From positions 15,332,650-15,396,649 of the forward strand of contig NC_134026.1 of NCBI RefSeq assembly GCF_964204645.1: a stretch of 64,000 nt of DNA. Reading direction: 5' to 3'. The stretch is from Tubulanus polymorphus. Lineage: Eukaryota > Nemertea > Palaeonemertea > Tubulaniformes > Tubulanidae. The notes under the pieces are model-generated. The model had not been told where the DNA came from. It saw nothing but the letters and a program-made list of their open reading frames with translations, and searched no databases. This document shows positions 57,444 through 64,000 of this stretch, piece after piece. Both the position numbers and the translations under genes were made by a program. How positions within the stretch are numbered: the first letter of the stretch is position 1; each line of letters opens with the position of its first letter.

Positions 57444-60400
57444 TTATATACATAAAAATAATGAAATGTTTCTCATGAAGTTTTCAATATTCATGTATGC
57501 CAACTGGGCCTTTAATCTGATGAGACCAGCATTTGCCTGTTCATTAATCTGACTGTTGATCTTCTGAATATCTAGATTGGCTCCATATGTGTCTTATTTG
57601 TACCCTATACAGCATCTGAAATTAGAATGGAATTGTAGGCTATCAAAAAATATTGAAGTTTACGTCATCAAAGCGCTTTGTAAACTCTAACACAGACGGA
57701 AAAGTGAAAACATTAGCCCCCTGGACTTCATTGCAAGTTAGCTAAAAAAAAACTTACCCAGTGTGATTTTTCCAATGCATCCTGTCTACACAGAATACAG
57801 TTTCCTTGAAAAACTCTGGCTCTCTGAAAATAAATCAAAAGGAAACCTGTACTTTTGTCTCAAACCTAATTCAGTCCATTAGAATTGAAACTAATTTCAA
57901 ATAATATCTTCTATCTTAGTACTGGTACTAAGAATAGTGACTATAATCAACTTACCTATTCAAACAATACGAGTGAAGCTTGCAAGCATTGTCATAAACA
58001 ATAATTTTTGGCGCTTTCGCGAATCTCGTTTTGAATATACTAAAAGGGTGCCTTGGTGACTCATGACTTGACATGACCTAGTAAATAATCATATTCAGCA
58101 TTGTTACAGGTACTAGATTGCCATAGTTTTTTTTCAAAAGCATAACTTGTCATACTAACCTGGAATCCATAACTGATCCCGTGTGGACAAAATATTGTGA
58201 ACACACCCGGAGTAAGCACACGATGACTCTTGGAATATTTTTGACAAGTGTTTACATCACTAGCTCTGCATGCCGGGCCTTCATTTCCACTATCCATTGT
58301 ATATCGAACATCACTGAAATTACAGATTGACAATTGGGAATACTTATAATTCTAAGAATTTCACATCTACTCATAAGGAAAAATTTTAGTCGTTCGTATG
58401 TAACTAACCTGTGTTGTTTTGGAAGACTTGGGAAGAACTCCAACGATTTAAGTAATTCTGCGGATTGTGCCGGTCTGTAATTGTCCGTGTCATTTCGTGT
58501 AACCTAAAAATTCATTGTTTTGTAATAACAGATCAATAATAAGGTTTTTTTGAAGTTGTTTAATCCAAGAAAGTTTGGTGAAGAACCAAAATGATTTAAA
58601 TTAGTAGCTTAATGTGGAAAATTTACCTGAAAGCAAAACTTGGATCTTTCTATGATATCAATGACTAATCCTAGTACATAGGCAGTCAACTCTGATTCAT
58701 TATGACAATCCAGTATAAACTGAACAAGTATTGGTGCTCTCTTAAGCAGTTCACTCACATTCGCGTGATTGTCACTGTTGAAATATCTAACATCACTACC
58801 GAGAAGATCGTAGAGCAAGTCAACAGTCCCTTCATAATCATTGCACTGCATTACTGCACAGATGGGTCCATTGCAGGCCAAAGCTTTAAACAACACGCGT
58901 TCACAAGATCTCGCTTTTAGACATGAATTTGATTCGACCAACAATTTGAGATTAGCCAGGTGACTGTGTTTAGCTAACATGCTCTCAAGCTGTTTTTTTT
59001 TTCAGTTTTACCAAGTGATTCAGACGCATATTTATGGAGTAATTTTTTACATTTTGAATCTTGTATGAAGACTCTATCCTTATGTTTTGTGCCTTCAACC
59101 TGAACATTCTCTACCCGGGGTGAGTCATCTTTTATGTTGCGCAGCAGATCTTTCCGAAATCCCAGATCTATACCATCACAAATTATTGTACGAGGTTGAT
59201 CCTCACAAACTGGACATGAAAATTCATGAGACCAATCGAAGTCTAATAATCGCACAAACACATTCCACGCACGCTGTAAAGTGTGAAGTGGAATCGCCTG
59301 TTCATTCAATAATTTTGCAGCTGACCGTGACATAGCCCTTAAATGAAATAAAAATTATGTTTTAGCAATTTTAGAAGAAAAGTGTACACTTGTGATTGGA
59401 AAATAGCAAAAAGTATAAATACCTCTGAAATGATGAGAGCGGGTTCCTTGCTTCTACCATTAAATGCATATACTTGAATAACAAACGATAATCCACTAGA
59501 CTTGAATTATTCAAATTCACTAAAAGTTCTTGCTGGCCATCGAAAAATAAACGACAATCACAATCACCAGTGGCGGGGATGTAATACACTACAAAAAAAA
59601 TACAAAAAAATACTGAATACTAAGAAGTCAAATAAGCATTTATTTTAGGGACAAATAATAATATAATGTTTAGACATTGTGATTAATATTATTAAATGAT
59701 TGATTATTTTTACATTACCTTTAATAGGCCTGACAGCACCATCTCTTATAGTATAAGACTGTCCTCCGTTTTCCGTATATATTGTAGCATTCTGCGATTC
59801 CCATCCCATTAAAACAGGATCTCGCTTATCCCACGGGAAATTATGTTTGCAACTAGGAGTTACCAATGACGGAATAAGAGCTTCCGGATACCCTAAGCCC
59901 AGTTTTCGTGTCCTGAGAACTTCCCGCAGACTGCTTGGCAATGGATAGGGTATTTTCAGTGATGACACCGAACTGATCTCTCTCTGCGCAGTAGGTTCAT
60001 CATCACTATTTGCTTTTGACGGTAAATCAAAATTATTTTCTTCGCACCAGTCTTTATACTCCACAATATGAGGGCAATTGTTATTGAAACGACATGTTCG
60101 GCAAATAAAATGTCCTAACCGACTGTTCCATTTGATAATATGTACACCAGAAACGGCAGCGACGAAGGGTTTGTTAGAAAGAATAGCTACTGAAACGGTA
60201 TCAGAAACTTCATTCTCTAAACGATTTTTATACATTTCTGCGACTGCAAAGGAATGTTTGCAGTATCTACTCGTGTAACGCATTTTGAAAGTAGCAATGT
60301 CTTCAGTAACGATTTTACTGAGTGCATTCAATTCTGAATGAACATTCATTCCCTCTTTGCAGTCACATGTCAATAACAGACAAGTTTCCGCTCCACTATA

Positions 60401-61252
60401 AAATTTCTGTCCGTTTTTCACTATAAAATATTCTGCGCCATCCGCAACAACGAAAACTCCACCAGTCACTTCCCAGTGCTGTTCATTCTTAAGTAAGTCC
60501 AAGAGGTAGCTTTGAGTGTCGGTCATATCACACGAAACCACAGCAGAGACAACCCTGGAATGAAAATAATAAGCATACATTACACAGTAACTATTAAACA
60601 GAGAATAGGAAAAGGAGCCGATGAACAGCAGAGTGATTTCAGCCCATTCCATTAGGCTATAGAAATTTAAGGTCAGGTTACGCAGGTTTGACAAATTTTA
60701 ATATATTTATAGCCTAGATATAGAGTGTAGGCCTATAGACTCCCGTAACCGTAGATAGTTTTAAATATTTACACCTGATTTCGAATGAACCGATTGCCAA
60801 ACATGTTTGATACAAATAATTAATAAAATTACTGTTGCCATGACAGGCACATGTTCAAATCTTTAGGCTAGAATAAGACAGATGCCAAATTTGTGTTATC
60901 GAACAAAAAAGAATGAAATATATTCGCTTCACGTCACTAACCAAAAACTATATTATATTAATAAATTAGGTTCGAGAGAGGCCAGAAGACTAGGTAGATT
61001 TTTTTAGTTCATAGCTTCTAAAAACAGTTTAGCTTACCCTACAACACTGGATTTTGGTTTTTCATGTGTTCTTTTTCGATTTCGAATGGTGCCGACGGCG
61101 GCGGCAACGACAACGTTGTTGTCGTTTTTATTGCAGTCGTCATGCTCTCGATGGCTTAACCTGGATATTCTAGAACGTTTGCGAGGCCTTTCCTCGGAAT
61201 CTTCGCAATCCCGTTTTTTTCCTGCTGACATCGTAATTGACCGAGTAGACAT
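57444..61252 (-). CDS. KDZ (Zisupton/HMGXB3-like) transposase, 9 exons
   Basis: Exons (approximate): 61252-61038, 60554-59719, 59588-59423, 59337-58627, 58504-58410, 58313-58160, 58077-57956, 57823-57758, 57615-57444. The N-terminus is basic (RPRKRSRISR, likely nuclear signal). Exon 2 has Cys/His clusters of SWIM/CxC type (LLTCDCKEGMN ... YCKHSFAV; ICRTCRFNNNCPHIVEYKDW). Exon 3 gives ATGDCDCRLFFDGQQELLVN. Exon 4 has FSCPVCEDQPRTIICDGIDL GFRK, with the probable first catalytic Asp. Later exons have LTPGVFTIFCPHGISYGFQ, KIIVYDNACKLHSYCLNR (second Asp), FCVDRMHWKNHTG and INSQINEQANAGLIRLKAQL (candidate Glu). Two faults: a one-base indel in a ten-A run (58993-59002) and an in-frame TAA (57594-57596). 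Confidence 0.8.
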
Positions 61253-61299
61253 GATAGTTTTACTGTTTATATAATCTCTGGTCACTTCACCACCGATCA

Positions 61300-61500
61300 A
61301 ATTGTGAAAGCAAAGCGCACCACAGTCTCGGAGTGTAACAAAACTTTCGGTAATTAGGTCTAACCGAAACCGGTCCTGCTAAGTACCAAAGCGCACCGTT
61401 TAAAATAACGGTTCTCGTACGCCGCGTGATGACTTTTCACACGGTCTAACTAAAAGGCCGGTCCTACGCATTTTTATCGTAATAAAAACAAGTATCCCTG
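61300..61500 (-). promoter_or_regulatory. Putative upstream region of the KDZ transposase with repeated boxes
   Basis: AGGTCTAACCGAAACCGGTC CT at 61357-61378 and CGGTCTAACTAAAAGGCCGG TCCT at 61442-61465 are imperfect direct repeats about 86 bases apart. They lie just upstream of the transposase start, in a locally GC-richer stretch (GTACGCCGCG). They may be binding sites; no TATA box is evident. Confidence 0.3.
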
Positions 61501-62439
61501 TTATTTTCATCGGAGCTAGGCCTAAACTATAGTTTCACAATTATAGTGATTTGCATATCCCCTATTAAATTAATGAATTTAATCGATAACAGAATGAATA
61601 TCGGCCCGGGCGGACCCATGGATGCGGCTCTGCCAAAGCTTGAGACTCGTAGGCCTATTTTTGATAAATAAAGTAAAATAAAAAGTAAAAATAAGTATAA
61701 ACTTTTAATGATTTAATATTAAGACTTGGCGTATTGAATGACACTGTAAAGTATATAAAAATTAGAAAGGTTTAGCTTACCTCATCGAGAATAAAAGTTT
61801 TTTGGCAAGAAATTTGTGAACTTATATCATTAACTAAAATCATCGTATATAACTTGTAACAATTAATTTTTCTATTTGAACGTCAAGACGCATATTTATT
61901 CATATTCTGATGTACAAATTCTAGTCACTTCAAAAACAGCCCATCAGATTAGTTGACATATATAGGCCCATTTGTGAATGGATCCGAGGTGGATGTTCGG
62001 AGCAAATTTGTAATTCGATCGTATGACAAGATCATTCGTTTGAAGCCGTCATCGGCCTTTGGCACACGATTGTCGAGTATACAGATAATTCATGCCACGC
62101 GAAAAATACATACCAATAGGCCTACGAAATAATTCATAGATTTAGTTCAGTAAAAACATTACCAGAAAAATAAAATCGTAAACAATTAAAGACGCCTCTA
62201 AATCAACGGCTGTTGTCACCTGTCTCTTCATGGGTAAAATATGATCAATAGTTCACTCAAACATCCAAAAACCTAATGATATGTAGTTCTACAACTAATG
62301 AACAATATTTTTTTTCATGTATTTTTTTTCTCCGTCAAAGGCGCGCTCAAAAATGTATCAACGTTTGCTCCAGTGGTACATCATCTCTACGCGAATAGCA
62401 ACATCGGCGTTAATTACTTGCTACTATGACGCTAATCCG

Positions 62440-62560
62440 AGCAAAGTTGCGTTACTGGAGCAGTTACTCGGCAAAAAAAATCCTGCTCGGCCGAGTAAGT
62501 CTTTCTGATCGGTGTAATTACTCGGCCAGATAATTATCTATTGTTCGGGTAGCATATAAA
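62440..62560. repeat. Subterminal CTCGG motifs of the KDZ transposon
   Basis: Inside the right inverted repeat, CTCGG units recur: TTACTCGGCAAA (62465), CTGCTCGGCCGAGTAAG (62483-62499) and TTACTCGGCCAG (62519). The left side has no equivalent inner cluster after 53470, so the two ends are functionally asymmetric. Confidence 0.6.
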
Positions 62561-62690
62561 ACCCAAAGACAGATATACGGCCAAATCATTCAGAGTTTAG
62601 AGGTTGGTGCGTTCACTACGTAGAGTTCAGCGATGACAGATGTTCCGAGCAACCCGAGTATCGTGCCTTTGCTCGGTATTTCATACGTTC

Positions 62691-62893
62691 AATTCCGAGC
62701 AGCATGCCGAGCAGTTCGTATTTGCACGGATCTACAAACGATTGAAACCGAGCAGAGATTATCGAGCAGCTCATATTGCGCGGGGCTAATTTATCAAAAC
62801 CGAGCAGAATGTCCGAGCAGTAAACCGAGCAGCGCAGTTGCTCGGCCGCGTAAGTTCCGAGCAATCTTTTGAAAATGGGCATGTTTTATAGCT
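62691..62893 (-). repeat. KDZ transposon right terminal inverted repeat
   Basis: Reverse complement of 53241-53455 minus one 12-bp unit, with only a handful of base changes (for example CCGTGCAAATAC in place of CCGCGCAAATAC). The outermost bases on this side read GAGCTATAAAACATG inward, against CAGGTATAAAACATG on the left. High identity between the arms points to recent activity or gene conversion. Confidence 0.85.
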
Positions 62894-62894
62894 C

Positions 62895-63090
62895 CACAAT
62901 CATTTGCTCAATTGAAGCTTTTGACATGTTCTTTGATTGTGGTTAGTTTCAAGTCATTGGTTTATGTATGTGGTCACCAGGGGTAATTGAATATTGAGAC
63001 TATTAGATTGTTGAGCATTTGATACCTCTTCCCAAGTGGGCATGGTATCCCTGGACACCTAGTTTACCCTTTGTACTCATATCCTCAAAT
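62895..63090 (+). repeat. R1 copy split by the KDZ transposon (right half)
   Basis: It starts with the duplicated CACAATC, then AGCTTTTGACATGTTCTTTG and GTGGTCACCAGGGGTAATTG. It ends ATTAGATTGTTGAGCATTTG, the R1 end also seen at 23432-23452. Confidence 0.65.
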
Positions 63091-64000
63091 ATCATTCTTA
63101 TAGAAATAAATGTGACCAAGATATTTCTATTGCACTGCAACCGTGAATTTGAACTGGAATAACTACAGCCAGCATGCAACAATTGTTTTATTAATGAAAC
63201 AACATGGTGGATGGTTGAAATCACGCAAGTTTTAGTACTTTAATGAATTGCACGAAACCATGATCCCTAAAATGAGTCAATTGATTAAGTCTATTCGTAA
63301 ATCAATTTACGTTGGCTGCATTTCCGGATGATTTCTGGCTCTAATCAACGTTTTTGGACAGAAATGGTGGGAATTTTAATACGGAATTTTACTTCCGCGT
63401 TCAGTTGACGACTCGGATCGATGACAACGACACTGGAGTTAATGTAATTAAGGTGAGAATCCGTTAACCAGGGAATGTTTTAAATGATTTCTTTAATAAC
63501 ACGAGTACATATGGTAGCGAATAAATGTACTCGGTGAAGAAATGGTCATTGTTAATGCCTAGCTTTGTGGGATTCGCCTAGAGTAGCTTAAGGCCCTGAA
63601 TATAGTGGGTAGAGCCAGTCAGTGGAATGCCTAAGTGGGTTGGTTAATACTTATGTGTACGAAAATTTATTTTGATTACTTTCTTTCCAGCTATTATTTG
63701 TGGAATGAACTGGTCACTACAGTCTTCAATTCCTTTGCGGATTCTCGCAGGAATATAGTTGGGTGGAATATATTTAAACCACAGTGCGCAAGTGTACGTT
63801 TCAAATCAGGCTTTTTCGACATTGGCAGTCAAAGTTCTATCTAAACACTCTAACTTAAGCTCAACTGTCTCAGATGCTGTAAGTACTTGATGTTTTGCTT
63901 AAAACCCTTTAACTGGCAATCGGTCGCTAGCGACCGATTTGAATAGACCAGCTATAGTGAATAGAATAGTCAAGTATTGATTTCAGTGAAGCATTCTAAC
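63091..64000. other. No gene recognised to the window end
   Basis: AT-rich sequence in the presumed SMC6 intron. A possible splice donor (AATTAAG|GTGAGAAT near 63452) follows a short open stretch, but no SMC6 or other family sequence could be read in it. Confidence 0.35.

Larger units (their letters stand above)
53240..62894. mobile_element. KDZ-type DNA transposon, 9.65 kb, with two convergent genes
   Basis: Terminal inverted repeats (53241-53455 and 62691-62893) enclose a minus-strand transposase gene (61252-57444) and a plus-strand NRF-1-like gene (55125-57336), arranged tail to tail with about 110 bases between their stop codons. A 7-bp duplication CACAATC (53233-53239 and 62895-62901) flanks it in an R1 repeat. 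The transposase places it in the KDZ group (Kyakuja-Dileera-Zisupton), known from fungi and animals for large size and Cys-rich domains. It is nearly intact: the accessory gene is unbroken and the transposase has only one homopolymer indel and one stop. The element lies in the SMC6 intron downstream of the 51782 exon. Confidence 0.82.

Noticed and set aside
57267-57455. 62-residue plus-strand open frame starting in exon 5 of the NRF-1-like gene
   Set aside because: Wrong frame; the spliced frame ends at TAA 57334-57336.

Overview
This is animal nuclear DNA, and almost all of it is intron and transposon. It shows AT-rich sequence, spliced genes with GT..AG introns, DIRS, hAT, MULE and KDZ-type transposons, and many dispersed repeats. 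The frequent TAGGCCTA-like words, an NRF-1/P3A2-like domain and this mix of elements suggest a marine invertebrate, perhaps an echinoderm or other invertebrate deuterostome. The species is inference.

Host gene: two short plus-strand exons (25400-25483 and 51782-51868) join in phase and read as the hinge region of the SMC6 subunit of the Smc5/6 complex. The intron between them is about 26.3 kb. It holds a MULE relic, several repeat families and a whole 15-exon gene on the opposite strand. Only these two SMC6 exons were recognised.

Left third (1-23500): a decayed, spliced hAT transposase gene (minus strand) is interrupted by a 515-bp element. Next is a DIRS retroelement of about 7.1 kb (5074-12174) with inverted terminal repeats, an internal complementary region, and gag, RT, RNase H and tyrosine recombinase remnants. 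A 798-bp element is inserted in it. A second DIRS fragment lies at 18281-20030. Three inserted elements (1295-1809, 9163-9960, 21196-22039) share CAGAG..CTCTG ends and each has a perfect 6-bp target duplication.

Middle (25400-51800): inside the SMC6 intron is a minus-strand gene (43975 to 33923) whose exons join in phase. It encodes a SET methyltransferase domain, four related acidic exons, two zinc-finger-like modules, a tyrosine-recombinase-like domain and a C-terminal Myb/SANT-like domain. One in-frame TAG is present.

Right (53240-62894): a 9.65-kb DNA transposon has 203-215-bp terminal inverted repeats packed with GCTCGG motifs and a 7-bp target duplication. It carries two convergent spliced genes. 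One is a KDZ-type (Zisupton/HMGXB3-like) transposase on the minus strand. The other is an intact 316-residue, five-exon gene on the plus strand whose N-terminal part closely resembles the NRF-1/EWG/P3A2 DNA-binding domain. A transposon carrying an NRF-1-like factor beside its transposase is the most striking thing in the window. The SET/recombinase fusion gene is second.
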